Positions 42,489 to 50,231 of a DNA stretch of 64,000 nucleotides are shown in pieces. This stretch comes from CATQHL01 sp965204655 (lineage in GTDB: Bacteria > Actinomycetota > Acidimicrobiia > Acidimicrobiales > CATQHL01). Numbering within the stretch: the stretch's first letter is position 1; every line of letters starts with the position of its first letter. A model generated the notes under the pieces. It did not search any database and was not told the origin of the DNA. It worked only from the letters and a program-made list of their open reading frames with translations. Location of the stretch: the NCBI GenBank assembly GCA_965204655.1, contig OZ241998.1, positions 1,488,001 to 1,552,000 of the forward strand. The letters run 5' to 3'. The translations under genes and the position numbers were made by a program.

Positions 42489-43894
42489 CGTCCGCAGTTG
42501 AACATCGCTTGCGGGTCCTCGGCGCTGCCTACGCCCGGAAGGGAGAAACTGCGGGAGACCTGCGCTGTCAGGACGCCCGCCTTCCAGGTGAAGCGGTTCC
42601 CAGGCGCAGACGCCAGCGCCTCCCGCACCGAGGCGGCTTCAACCGCTACAAAGTCGGCTGACGCCCCTGGAGACACCCCTGCAGATTTCAACCCCATCTG
42701 CGAGCGCGCCCCGGTGGAAACGTACTCAAAGGCCGTTTCTGGCCGGAGATGACCAGCCGTGACCAGCAAGGACGCTATTTCAAGCGGGTCGCCGCGCCCC
42801 ATAGGATTGAACGGGTCTTGGAGGTTGTCGCCGCCGCCTGCCAGCCGAACCCCTGCGTCCGACAACGTCTGCAAAGCGGTAAGACCCCGAGGCGTTGCCG
42901 TGAAAATCCCCTTCCCCTGGAGAAACAGATTGGTCTGCGGCAGGGTCACCACGCCTATTCCGGCATCCGCCACCAAGCGAGCCACTCGGCGCTGCTCAGA
43001 CAGACGCATCATGCCCAGGCTCACGCAGTGGCTCGCTGTAACGGGGTGGGGGAAGCCTCTGTTGATTACCGCTTTGGCCAGGTCGGCTAGGGTGCAGACC
43101 TCTGCGTCGAGCGTCTCATCAATATGAAGGTCAACCCCTGCTTCGGCGTCGGTGGCGGCGTCTAGGCAGACTTTCACGCAGTCGCTCGGACGCGGGTCGA
43201 TGGCCGGACATCCCCCCACCAAGTCGGCGCCCGCTTCCATGGCCCGCCCCAGGGCGAGGCGGTTCTCTCGTCCCTCCATTCCGGTGAGCGGAGAGTGCGC
43301 CAGCGCCACCAACTGCAGGTCTAAGCAGTGTTCGTAGCGGCTACGGAGCTCACAGAGTTCTTCTACGTTGCGGACGCCTATGTCGCCGCCGACGTCTACG
43401 TGGGTGCGCATCGCCGTGACGCCGTGCGCTATCGCAATCTCAATCGCCCGGGCGGCCCGATCGGCGGAGTCGGAGGGGTGGATGTCGCTGCGGTATTGCA
43501 CCCAGGCTTCGATTGCTCCCATCAGGTCGCCGGTCTGATTGACGATCCTGTCCGCCAGCAGGGCCTTGTCGAGATGGGCATGGGGTTCCACCAGGGCTGG
43601 CAGGAGCAGCATTCCCCCCAGTTCGTAACGGCGGAGAGGGGCGTAGGGGGCGTCCCCGCCAGCAGCGGGCGGGGCGGGGGAGGTATCGGAAGGTGGGGAG
43701 ACGGGAGGGACAGCCTCTCGGGCGTCCGAGCACTCCGAGGCCGCAGCAGAAGGGGCCGTCCCGGCATCGGCGACCAAAACCACCTCACCTTCGGAAACCG
43801 TCACGTCCACCCGTCGTCCGTCGGGAAGCCGAGCGTTTGCAAGAACGCAACTCTCACCCACTGACTCTGAGGGTAACTTGCGCCGTCGGTTCAT
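42485..43894 (-). CDS. Cytosine deaminase-like amidohydrolase
   Basis: 469 residues. The metal-binding HxH of the family is in LLPALVEPHAHLDKALL (about 96-112), with later metal-site motifs MRTHVDVGG, DLHIDETLDAE and TASHCVSLG, and an Asp in LAGGGDNLQDPF. This is the CodA/N-isopropylammelide-hydrolase type, which deaminates or dechlorinates pyrimidines and triazines. A Pro/Ala-rich insert (about 55-85) interrupts the N-terminal small beta domain. The ATG has GGAGG 10 bases upstream. The nucleobase-like substrate class fits the NMT1-type importer and the ring-opening enzyme elsewhere in the window. Confidence 0.88.
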   Translation of the reverse strand: MNRRRKLPSESVGESCVLANARLPDGRRVDVTVSEGEVVLVADAGTAPSAAASECSDAREAVPPVSPPSDTSPAPPAAGGDAPYAPLRRYELGGMLLLPALVEPHAHLDKALLADRIVNQTGDLMGAIEAWVQYRSDIHPSDSADRAARAIEIAIAHGVTAMRTHVDVGGDIGVRNVEELCELRSRYEHCLDLQLVALAHSPLTGMEGRENRLALGRAMEAGADLVGGCPAIDPRPSDCVKVCLDAATDAEAGVDLHIDETLDAEVCTLADLAKAVINRGFPHPVTASHCVSLGMMRLSEQRRVARLVADAGIGVVTLPQTNLFLQGKGIFTATPRGLTALQTLSDAGVRLAGGGDNLQDPFNPMGRGDPLEIASLLVTAGHLRPETAFEYVSTGARSQMGLKSAGVSPGASADFVAVEAASVREALASAPGNRFTWKAGVLTAQVSRSFSLPGVGSAEDPQAMFNCGR

Positions 43895-43979
43895 CGCCAG
43901 ACATCCTCCAAGACAACGCCAGCCGTAGGGGACTCAAGCAGCAGCCCCGTGGGGATCAGATCCGACATAATATGGAAGG

Positions 43980-44576
43980 GTGCGCGTTCTGCTGATCCTC
44001 GTCGACGACCTGGAACTCGCCCAGTATCCCGGCGGTTTGCGCAAAGCCATAGACGCCGGGCTGGCCGAAGGAGCGCACAAAGTGGGCGTCATAGACCTGC
44101 ACGACAGCAGGTTCTCCCCGGCGATGACGGCTGAAGGCAGGCGGAGTTATCACACGCCGAATCCTCTGGTGGAAGACGACGTGATCAGCCATGCGAAACT
44201 GGTGCGGAACGCCGAGGCGCTAGTGTTCGTCTACCGATCCACCTGGACTGGACTGCCGGCGCGGCTAAAAGGATTCCTCGACCGCACGTTCGTTCCAGGC
44301 GTGGGGTTCAACCTGGTGAACGGCAAGGTGCGACGAGCCCTCACGGACGTGCGGCGCCTGGTCGTCATCGTGCTGCACGAGCAAGGCAACCAAGCAGTGA
44401 AGCAAAGCCTCGATCCGGGGCGCCGGATACTGACGAAGACACTGCGGCTGGTCGTCAACACCCGCTGCAAGCTGCGCTACCTGCCGATCTACAACTGCGA
44501 ATCTCGCACCGACGATGCCAGGGAGATCAAGTACGGCTTCCTCTACCGGGTGGAGAAGACGCTGGCTGGACTATGA
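43980..44576 (+). CDS. Flavodoxin-fold NAD(P)H:quinone oxidoreductase-like protein, first of two
   Basis: 198 residues. The flavodoxin_2 fold is seen in VLLILVDDLELAQYPGG, a substrate loop, and EALVFVYRSTWTGLPARLKGFLDRTFVPG, typical of MdaB/NQO-type proteins that pass two electrons from NAD(P)H via FMN or FAD to quinones. The GTG start at 43980 sits behind GGAAGG. It overlaps the next gene by 4 bases. As neighbours of luciferase-type oxygenases these proteins could supply reduced flavin; that is inference. Confidence 0.85.
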   Translation: MRVLLILVDDLELAQYPGGLRKAIDAGLAEGAHKVGVIDLHDSRFSPAMTAEGRRSYHTPNPLVEDDVISHAKLVRNAEALVFVYRSTWTGLPARLKGFLDRTFVPGVGFNLVNGKVRRALTDVRRLVVIVLHEQGNQAVKQSLDPGRRILTKTLRLVVNTRCKLRYLPIYNCESRTDDAREIKYGFLYRVEKTLAGL

Positions 44577-45145
44577 CCGCTCTCGTGGTGTTCTGCCACC
44601 CGCTGAGGGACAGTTTCAACGCCGCAGCGGCGGCGCAAGTGAAGAAGACGCTCTCAAATGCCTGGGGCGAACCCCTGTTCTTGGATCTCTACAAGGAGGG
44701 CTTCGACGCCGTCCAAGCCTCCGAGCATCTGCTGGAGGAACACCGCACGATGCTGGCGGAAGCCAGCGGATTGGTATTCGTCTACCCGACTTGGTGGGGA
44801 GGTATGCCCGCTCTGCTGCACGGGTGGCTCGAACAACTGCTCCCCAAGGCCACCGGAGAAGGCGCTGCCAAAGCTCGAGAAATGCTCACACACTTGGACT
44901 ATTTGTTGGTGGTCACCTCGCACGGTTCCACCAAGGTCGTAAACATGCTGGGGGGCGAGCCGGCAAAACGGTTCTTCCGGCGGAGTGTCCACAGACTGTG
45001 CCCGACGCGCTGCGCTTTCCGCTGGATGGCCTTTTACAATTCCGACCGCTCCAGCGACAAACAGCGTCGGGCGTTCCTCAGACGCGTCGACCGCCGCATC
45101 AAGAGGTTGCTGGGAATCATCACCGGAGCCTCCCAGCCGCACTGA
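44573..45145 (+). CDS. Flavodoxin-fold NAD(P)H:quinone oxidoreductase-like protein, second of two
   Basis: 190 residues. Starts ALVVFCHPLRDSFNAA, the nucleotide-binding beginning of the family, with SGLVFVYPTWWGGMPALLHGWLEQ as the FMN-pocket segment and VVTSHGST later. ATG overlaps the stop of the preceding paralogue (ATGA), so they are co-translated and may form a heterodimer. The substrate is unknown. Confidence 0.88.
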   Translation: MTALVVFCHPLRDSFNAAAAAQVKKTLSNAWGEPLFLDLYKEGFDAVQASEHLLEEHRTMLAEASGLVFVYPTWWGGMPALLHGWLEQLLPKATGEGAAKAREMLTHLDYLLVVTSHGSTKVVNMLGGEPAKRFFRRSVHRLCPTRCAFRWMAFYNSDRSSDKQRRAFLRRVDRRIKRLLGIITGASQPH

Positions 45146-45253
45146 GCGCGATGAGGGCGGTGCCTGCCTTGGGTGGCACCGCCCGCCCAACTGCCTGCCC
45201 CAATTGTCAGGGTTAAGAGCTTTGCAAATTCAGAAGCGGTTAGCATTCCGCCG

Positions 45254-45718
45254 ATGACGAAGTGCAGCGTTTCAATTGAAGTCGGCGCCGATGTCCAACG
45301 GGCGTTCGCCTATCTAGCGGACGCCGCCAACCAGCCCGAATGGAGACCCGACGTGAAGGAGGGCGAGTTGATCTCAGGCAGCCCGGGCGCAGTCGGGGCG
45401 ACCTGGAAGCTGAAACTGCGGGGAGAGGTGTGCAACTTCCGCATCACCGACGTTGAGGGCGGATCTTTTGAGGACGGATCTGGCGAAGACGAGCCTGCAG
45501 TCTCTTGGGTGTGCGCCGAAGACACCTCCTGGCCGGTAAAGGGCACTTACCGGCTCTCCGAGCGCGAAGACGGCGGCACACGCATCACGATGGACTTAGA
45601 GATGACCCCAACCGGGGTGTGGTTCGTCTTTCGGCCGCTTGTACCGCTTCTAGTCAAGGCAACCCGAAAGAGGTATGAGCGAGGACTTCAGGCAGCCCTA
45701 GGCAAACCAAAGGGTTGA
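45254..45718 (+). CDS. SRPBCC (START-like) family protein
   Basis: 154 residues from the ATG at 45254, chosen because the fold begins there (CSVSIEVGADVQRAFAYLAD). The frame is open from 45173 without support. The hydrophobic-pocket fold is visible through WRPDVKEGELISG, the central beta strands, GGTRITMDLEMTP and a C-terminal helix. Such proteins bind lipids, polyketides or aromatic ligands. No catalytic residues are evident. It lies 100 bases after the quinone-reductase pair and ends convergent with the Fic gene. Confidence 0.8.
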   Translation: MTKCSVSIEVGADVQRAFAYLADAANQPEWRPDVKEGELISGSPGAVGATWKLKLRGEVCNFRITDVEGGSFEDGSGEDEPAVSWVCAEDTSWPVKGTYRLSEREDGGTRITMDLEMTPTGVWFVFRPLVPLLVKATRKRYERGLQAALGKPKG

Positions 45719-45750
45719 CGAACAACCAGGGGGGTGACGGCGCCTAAGTG

Positions 45751-46905
45751 CTAGGTGCCTTCGTTGAGTACCGACATGTATTCGTCATAGACGTAAAGCC
45801 TGTTACGGGATTTGCCTGTAATTTCGCGCACCATCCCGAGTTCCTCTAGAAACCGCACCCCTGCGGAGGCTCCGGCGAAGGCAAGGCCGGTCATCTTGCT
45901 GATCGAGGAAATGCTATGCACGGGAGACTTGACGAGGGCCTGATGGGCGCTTACCGCTGAACTAGCCCTACGCCCAGACTGCGTGATCCTCTCTCTGTCC
46001 CTCTCAATCATTTTTCTAAGGCGCAGCGCGGTCGAGACCGCCCCTTCAGCTGTAATCCGTACACCCTCTAAGAAAAAAGCCAGCCAAGCTTCCCAGTCAC
46101 CTTTGAGGCGAACCTCGTTCAAGAGGTCGTAATAATACGAGCGGTGCTCCTTGAAGTAAAGACTTAGGTACAGCAACGGATCCTGCAGTATCCCCGAACT
46201 GCAAAGCAGCAAAGTGATGAGCAGCCTCCCCACCCGACCGTTCCCATCAAGAAATGGGTGGATGGTCTCTAGTTGGACATGAGCAAGCCCGATTCGTATA
46301 AGCGTCGACAGACCGTCGTCCTCTGCGTGCAGAAACCGCTCCAGGTCGGCCATACAGTCCTGAACATGAGTGTCAGGAGGCGGAACGAAGAAGGCGTTCC
46401 CCGGGCGTCTGCCACCGATCCAGTTCTGAGAACGCCGGAACTCCCCAGGCGACTTGCTGCTGCCCCGCCCCTCCTCCATCAAGATCGCATGAACTTCGCG
46501 AATCAGACGGTTGGAAACCGGAAAGTCGTCTTCTCGTAAGCGCTTCAGTCCGTGCGTCAGCGCTTTCACATAGCGAAAAACCTCTGCGGAGTCGTCGGGC
46601 ACGCCAGCAGTCTCTGCCCGTTCATACCGCAGGAGGTCGGAAAGCGAGGACTGGGTTCCTTCAATCTGCGAAGAAAGCACAGCCTCTTTTCGCACGTAGA
46701 AGTACAGGAACAGTTCCTTGTCGGGCAAAACGATCGAGACGGCATCTAGTCGCCCTAACGCCCGATTAGCCTCGTCGTGAATCTCCCGCAAATCCCCCTC
46801 AAGAGAGGCCTTGGGCTCCGGTGGCAGCGGATGGGGAACAAAAGCACGAACCTCTTCGCCACCGAACGTGCTGATTTCGTACTTTCCCGTCGTCCCGCGT
46901 TGCAT
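45751..46905 (-). CDS. Fic family protein with N-terminal inhibitory motif
   Basis: 384 residues from ATG 46905 (AAGGGG upstream; the GTG at 46911 overlaps that site). Fic_N region, then class II inhibitory helix SSQIEG (about 78-83, pattern S/TxxxEG), then the catalytic loop HPFLDGNGRVGR (216-227), complete, so AMP transfer from ATP to protein hydroxyls is expected, with self-inhibition by the Glu. A winged-helix-like C-terminus (SISSISKMTGLAFAG ... RNRLYVYDEY) follows. It stands at the left end of the defence island; an inverted repeat lies 60-95 bases upstream, which could be its own operator. Confidence 0.93.
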   Translation of the reverse strand: MQRGTTGKYEISTFGGEEVRAFVPHPLPPEPKASLEGDLREIHDEANRALGRLDAVSIVLPDKELFLYFYVRKEAVLSSQIEGTQSSLSDLLRYERAETAGVPDDSAEVFRYVKALTHGLKRLREDDFPVSNRLIREVHAILMEEGRGSSKSPGEFRRSQNWIGGRRPGNAFFVPPPDTHVQDCMADLERFLHAEDDGLSTLIRIGLAHVQLETIHPFLDGNGRVGRLLITLLLCSSGILQDPLLYLSLYFKEHRSYYYDLLNEVRLKGDWEAWLAFFLEGVRITAEGAVSTALRLRKMIERDRERITQSGRRASSAVSAHQALVKSPVHSISSISKMTGLAFAGASAGVRFLEELGMVREITGKSRNRLYVYDEYMSVLNEGT

Positions 46906-46967
46906 AGACACCCCTTACTATCTCGCTCTTATGTTGACTTACCCCGAAAATCGCAACTGCACAAAGA

Positions 46968-46999
46968 CTATTACGATTTTCAGCGATAAATCATAATAG
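46968..46999. promoter_or_regulatory. Operator-like inverted repeat upstream of fic
   Basis: Arms CTATTACGATTT and AAATCATAATAG pair at 11 of 12 positions around an 8-base spacer, 63 bases upstream of the Fic start codon, in a TA-rich promoter-like region. The following direct repeat carries a related ATTACGG/CCGTAAT inverted pair. The Fic protein ends in a winged-helix-like domain, so autoregulation is plausible. Confidence 0.6.
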
Positions 47000-47005
47000 T
47001 AGATC

Positions 47006-47089
47006 CCGTTATCGCGTAACTCAAAATAAGCGCAACCCTAATTACGGATTCAAGCCCAAACCGTAATAACAGATTGAATCAAGGCACGG
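47006..47089. repeat. 84-bp direct repeat, left copy
   Basis: Begins CCGTTATCGCGTAACTCAAA and ends TCAAGGCACGG. It matches the sequence at 50232-50315 at 78 of 84 positions without gaps. It contains an internal 7-bp inverted pair ATTACGG/CCGTAAT. The two copies bound the AT-rich restriction-modification segment and could be attachment sites or a duplicated target. Confidence 0.92.
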
Positions 47090-47189
47090 GATTCGTGTCA
47101 TCTCTGAGCACCACACTCATCAGAGCGAACGCTCGCTTCTAGTTCCTGCTCGAAGGGCTCACGCAGCGTACTCTCGGCGCTCGCACCCT

Positions 47190-47519
47190 TCAGTATCGTC
47201 CATCCGCATCCGGGCAATCTTTCGCTTCTAGTAGCCCCCAGTCAGTTGCGGTGCCCGGATGCACGACAAATAAAGCTACAAACACACACAGATAGTGTTC
47301 CAGCCAGATGGTATTCCGCTCAATGCCGGACAAATAGATACTCGTGCTCAACAGGCTTCTCCTTATTGCTTCCCACTTCTCGTTCACGCTTGCACTTAAT
47401 TCTTCAATCGCATCTTCCATAGCTACTCGCCATTCCAATTCCGCCTCATTCACGGGGTGAACACAACTAGCGAGCGTGCAACAAGCGGCAAGCAGCACCG
47501 CTGCTGCTTTCACGCTCAT
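47190..47519 (-). CDS. Putative small lipoprotein (109 aa)
   Basis: Signal peptide MSVKAAAVLLAACCTLASC with lipobox LASC, then a helical, acidic segment (NEAELEWRVAMEDAIEEL) and a hydrophobic stretch WLEHYLCVFVALFVVHP that could be a membrane helix. ATG at 47519 with GGGGGA seven bases upstream. It overlaps a 17-codon ORF by 4 bases. No family recognised. The short lipoprotein-plus-helix layout recalls envelope or lysis accessory proteins, but nothing specific supports that. Confidence 0.5.
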   Translation of the reverse strand: MSVKAAAVLLAACCTLASCVHPVNEAELEWRVAMEDAIEELSASVNEKWEAIRRSLLSTSIYLSGIERNTIWLEHYLCVFVALFVVHPGTATDWGLLEAKDCPDADGRY

Positions 47520-47569
47520 TGCTCATCCCCCGCAGCCTGCGCTTGCGTAAGGTAACTCAGTTCATTCAT
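47516..47569 (-). CDS. Possible micro-ORF, 17 aa
   Basis: Reads MNELSYLTQAQAAGDEQ and links two small genes: its ATG overlaps the upstream stop and its stop overlaps the lipoprotein ATG (ATGA). The chain of overlaps is the only support. Confidence 0.3.
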   Translation of the reverse strand: MNELSYLTQAQAAGDEQ

Positions 47570-47876
47570 ATTTGTTTATCCTGTTTCTGTTGTCTCCTTG
47601 TTTACACCGCAGCCGTTGTTGCTGCTCGTTCCTTGCCTCTCGCTTTGCGACGCTTAGCCTGCGTGCTTTCACGTCACGTTCGTACGCCTCCACCAGCCCG
47701 GTCGTTACGCCCCTTAGTTCAGTCAGCGTCTCGCTGTTGCCGTCTAAGCGCTTCACACCGCTTTCAGCCACAAGGCCGGTGAGCGAGTGAAGGTCAGCCG
47801 TAAGATAGTAAAACGAATCAAATTGGTATATAATGCCCAGTTGCATAAGGAGGCATAGAAACAAATTTAATATCAA
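47562..47876 (-). CDS. Hypothetical small helical protein, start uncertain
   Basis: Open for 104 codons. The N-terminal third overlaps the end of the restriction endonuclease gene in another frame and changes to GC-richer sequence near 47810, so the real start may be an internal ATG (47846) or GTG, or the ORF may be a gene fragment joined to foreign DNA. The likely genuine part reads LVAESGVKRLDGNSETLTEL then a Lys/Arg/Glu/Gln-rich helix. No family recognised. It is followed by the 17-codon ORF and the small lipoprotein. Confidence 0.35.
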   Translation of the reverse strand: MILNLFLCLLMQLGIIYQFDSFYYLTADLHSLTGLVAESGVKRLDGNSETLTELRGVTTGLVEAYERDVKARRLSVAKREARNEQQQRLRCKQGDNRNRINKYE

Positions 47877-48714
47877 ACTTCAGTGAAGGTTCCACCTTTG
47901 ACGAAGCATTGTGAAGGCGAAAAGAAATTTGCCAACCCTCTTCAAAAGATACAATCAATTTATTTCTAGAACGACTTTCTCTCCTTATGGAATCAATTTT
48001 TGTTGGTAGTTTCCACTTTTGCCCCCAGCCTAATGTTCCATTTAAATTAAATGGTTGCACTTGAACAGTATTCTGGTCTCGTAAATGCATAACCTTGTAG
48101 TAATCAAAATTACCAATCAAATAATGGAAAACGCTTGAAATAAATTTAGCTCCAAATGTCTCGCATAAACTTTTGAATTCATCTTCAAAAGCAATCAAAA
48201 TAGGCAGGTAAAATCTGTTTTCTTTATCGCTAACATTCTTGAAAAGTTCATTAGAAAGTTTCAAATTCTGCATTTCTTGAAATGTTGGTCTAACCATATT
48301 CCAATAGTCTGTGCTAACTGGACAATTTCCCCATTTTTTGCCGAAATCGATGCTGCCAGACAATCTCGAATGTTTTAGTGCTTCATGGTTATTCTTTGCT
48401 GACAAGCCAACGTGTTTACCATTAGAAAGAATAACAATTATATCTCGCACGTCACCTTCCTGACCTGCAAAATCTTTTTGAAATATGGCAGACTGTGCAA
48501 GTACAAAATTTGGGTCATTGTTGCACAGAAAAGTAGAAGCTTTAATTGCAGCTTCAATCATGTTTTTCTGCTCAACAGGATCTGACGAATAAAAATATAC
48601 TCTTGCATCAATGCAGGCACGATCTCCTACCAATTGAGCACCTGATTCATTGCTAATTGCCGAAGCTAAAGCATATTCAAAAGCTTTGCCACTTTTGGTC
48701 TGTGTTGGACTCAT
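47818..48714 (-). CDS. Type II restriction endonuclease, HaeIII-like family
   Basis: 298 residues. GKAFEYALASAIS at the start and GDVRDIIVIL ... HVGLSAKNNHEALKHSRLSG with IDFGKKWG are what I recall of the HaeIII restriction enzyme family; the Asp and the later Lys of SAK would form a PD-(D/E)XK-type site. ATG overlaps the methylase stop by one base (TAATG), so the two are co-translated with the methylase first, the normal safe order. Codon use and AT-richness differ sharply from the flanking genes, a sign of transfer. The restriction role is fairly secure from context; the HaeIII family and hence GGCC specificity are less so. Confidence 0.75.
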   Translation of the reverse strand: MSPTQTKSGKAFEYALASAISNESGAQLVGDRACIDARVYFYSSDPVEQKNMIEAAIKASTFLCNNDPNFVLAQSAIFQKDFAGQEGDVRDIIVILSNGKHVGLSAKNNHEALKHSRLSGSIDFGKKWGNCPVSTDYWNMVRPTFQEMQNLKLSNELFKNVSDKENRFYLPILIAFEDEFKSLCETFGAKFISSVFHYLIGNFDYYKVMHLRDQNTVQVQPFNLNGTLGWGQKWKLPTKIDSIRRESRSRNKLIVSFEEGWQISFRLHNASSKVEPSLKFDIKFVSMPPYATGHYIPI

Positions 48715-49595
48715 TATCTGCTGACCCTGTTCGCGGTTACACCCTTGCTCACAATTATGACCTCATTGGATAGTTTGCTTGAGTTCATGCCATATGTCCA
48801 TTTTGGTGATATAAATTCATAGCCAGAATAAAGATCGTGGACCAATTCGCAGTGGTTATAAGATAATATCCATCTATCGTGTGAGTGTAGCAGATTTGCA
48901 AGTGTCTCATGGCTAAAGCCATCATGCATATCACCTTTTTGCCCATAAAGCTTTTCTCCATTGGCATAAGGGGGATCAAGATAGAGAAACTGATTATAGT
49001 GTTTTGGTATACTGTAAGTAAAATCAGCGCAATCCACAGAAAGATTTTTTGCTCTAAACATTCTAAGCCTATGAATGGAACTGGGAGTGAATCTAGGGTG
49101 ATTAGGTGACATTCCACCAGATAATGTTGTACCTGAAAAGGAAGAGCGATTCAGGGCATATAGAGTGGCAGCACGTTCAATTTTACCAGAAATACTATTG
49201 TATCCAGTTTGTAGTTCATAAAATTTACCTTTGCTCAGTGGATACAATTTTTCTACAGAATTTGCTAGCCTAGAGGGATGCGAAAGAGCTACTTGCCAAA
49301 AGTTAACCAGTGGCTCGAAAGCATCGTACCCATATACGGTAACTCCTTTAGAGGCACAAGCCAATTCTATAGATCCACCCCCGATGAAGGGCGAGCACAG
49401 AATTTTTAGATTTGATGGCAGTAAGTCAAGGATTTGACCGACACCTCGTGATTTTCCTCCTGGATATCGCAAAGGTGATTTGGTGGAGTATTTAACAGTT
49501 TCACTAGGGGGTTCCCCATGAGGTGAGGCCCTTCTGTAAACCTGTGATGTAGTTCGCTTTGAGCTGTGTGTCTGTGTTCGACTCTTTTGCATCAT
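48714..49595 (-). CDS. D12-class DNA adenine-N6 methyltransferase
   Basis: 293 residues from ATG 49595, preceded by AAAGAGG; an open frame from 49640 lacks this. A Ser/Thr-rich tail of about 30 residues is followed by SPLRYPGGKSRGVGQIL, AdoMet motif FIGGGSIELA and the catalytic YLDPPYANGEK. The DPPY with an N-terminal FxGG motif is the Dam/DpnM/D12 type, which methylates adenine N6. It is upstream of and coupled to the endonuclease, so it should protect the site the nuclease cuts. The surrounding DNA is AT-rich. Confidence 0.9.
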   Translation of the reverse strand: MMQKSRTQTHSSKRTTSQVYRRASPHGEPPSETVKYSTKSPLRYPGGKSRGVGQILDLLPSNLKILCSPFIGGGSIELACASKGVTVYGYDAFEPLVNFWQVALSHPSRLANSVEKLYPLSKGKFYELQTGYNSISGKIERAATLYALNRSSFSGTTLSGGMSPNHPRFTPSSIHRLRMFRAKNLSVDCADFTYSIPKHYNQFLYLDPPYANGEKLYGQKGDMHDGFSHETLANLLHSHDRWILSYNHCELVHDLYSGYEFISPKWTYGMNSSKLSNEVIIVSKGVTANRVSR

Positions 49596-49646
49596 TTTAC
49601 CTCTTTCTTGTTGGTGGTACTTGATTCCGAAACGCAGCAAAGAGGA

Positions 49647-49892
49647 TTATGTACAGTAGTTTATGTAAGTCTGTGTCTCTGGTGGTGAATATTGCTGCTT
49701 TGCCTTGTTGTCGTTTGTCGCTTCAAGGGTGCGGTGCATCAGATGCCAAAACGATTTCTGGGTGATGCCGAGAGCCCGTGCCATCTTCCTGGACGACACG
49801 CCTTTCGGGTTCGTGGCTACAGCCATGACATCTGGCATTGTCTTCCAACGCACCCAGCAAGCCAAACTCCAGCAGAGTAAGCGTCTGGACAC
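49647..49892 (-). pseudogene. IS1595-family transposase remnant
   Basis: About 80 residues survive. VATNPKGVSSRKMARALGITQKSFWHLMHR is split here as VATNPKGVSSRKMARALG followed directly by ITQKSFWHLMHR, matching the helix-turn-helix segment before the DDE core of IS1595-type transposases. The N-terminal zinc-binding part and the whole catalytic domain are gone. No terminal inverted repeats were found. It shows that an insertion sequence once sat beside the methylase gene. Confidence 0.75.
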
Positions 49893-50082
49893 GATTCAAA
49901 CACACTCAGACCTCGCGTAGCTAGACTTCGTAAGCCCATTTGCTATTTCTTGACACCAGATATGACCATAAACTCACTCTACTACAGGGGTATGACAAGC
50001 ACCACAAAGCCCACCAGAAACTCCTATAATTCAAGGATGCCTCAAACAACCACGACCTTTATATGATCTCTAAGCAACCTTA
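49893..50082. other. Intergenic DNA, no gene seen
   Basis: AT-rich sequence between the transposase remnant and the DUF262 fragment. I see only a short CCTTAG/CTAAGG inverted pair at its right edge. No convincing ORF, promoter or RNA gene. Confidence 0.5.
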
Positions 50083-50192
50083 GGCATTTAACAGTCTAAG
50101 GCAGCCCGATAAGCCAATAATGCTGGCGACTTAGTGGCTGTGGTATCCAACATATTTGGAAGAGAAATGCTCCACTAGACACTTGTAAACGC
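50083..50192 (-). pseudogene. Decayed fragment of a second DUF262-type gene
   Basis: Read on the minus strand, this stretch gives AFTSV-stop-WSISLPNMLDTTATKSP then ALLAYRAAL, a one-base deletion, then LLNA-stop. The intact gene at 50.4-52.6 kb has AVFTSDFWEISLPNMLDTAA then AKSPALSSYWAALNLLDA at residues about 425-460. The match is collinear at protein level, with two stops and a frameshift, so this is a relic of a paralogue or an old partial duplication. It lies just inside the right direct repeat. Confidence 0.8.
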
Positions 50193-50231
50193 GGGCGCTT
50201 ACTTTCTTGTCCATCTCACTAACAGCAAGTA

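Noticed and set aside
50138..50221. 27-codon ORF (MDKKVSARVYK...) near the right repeat
   Set aside because: It overlaps the DUF262 relic in another frame and has no ribosome site.
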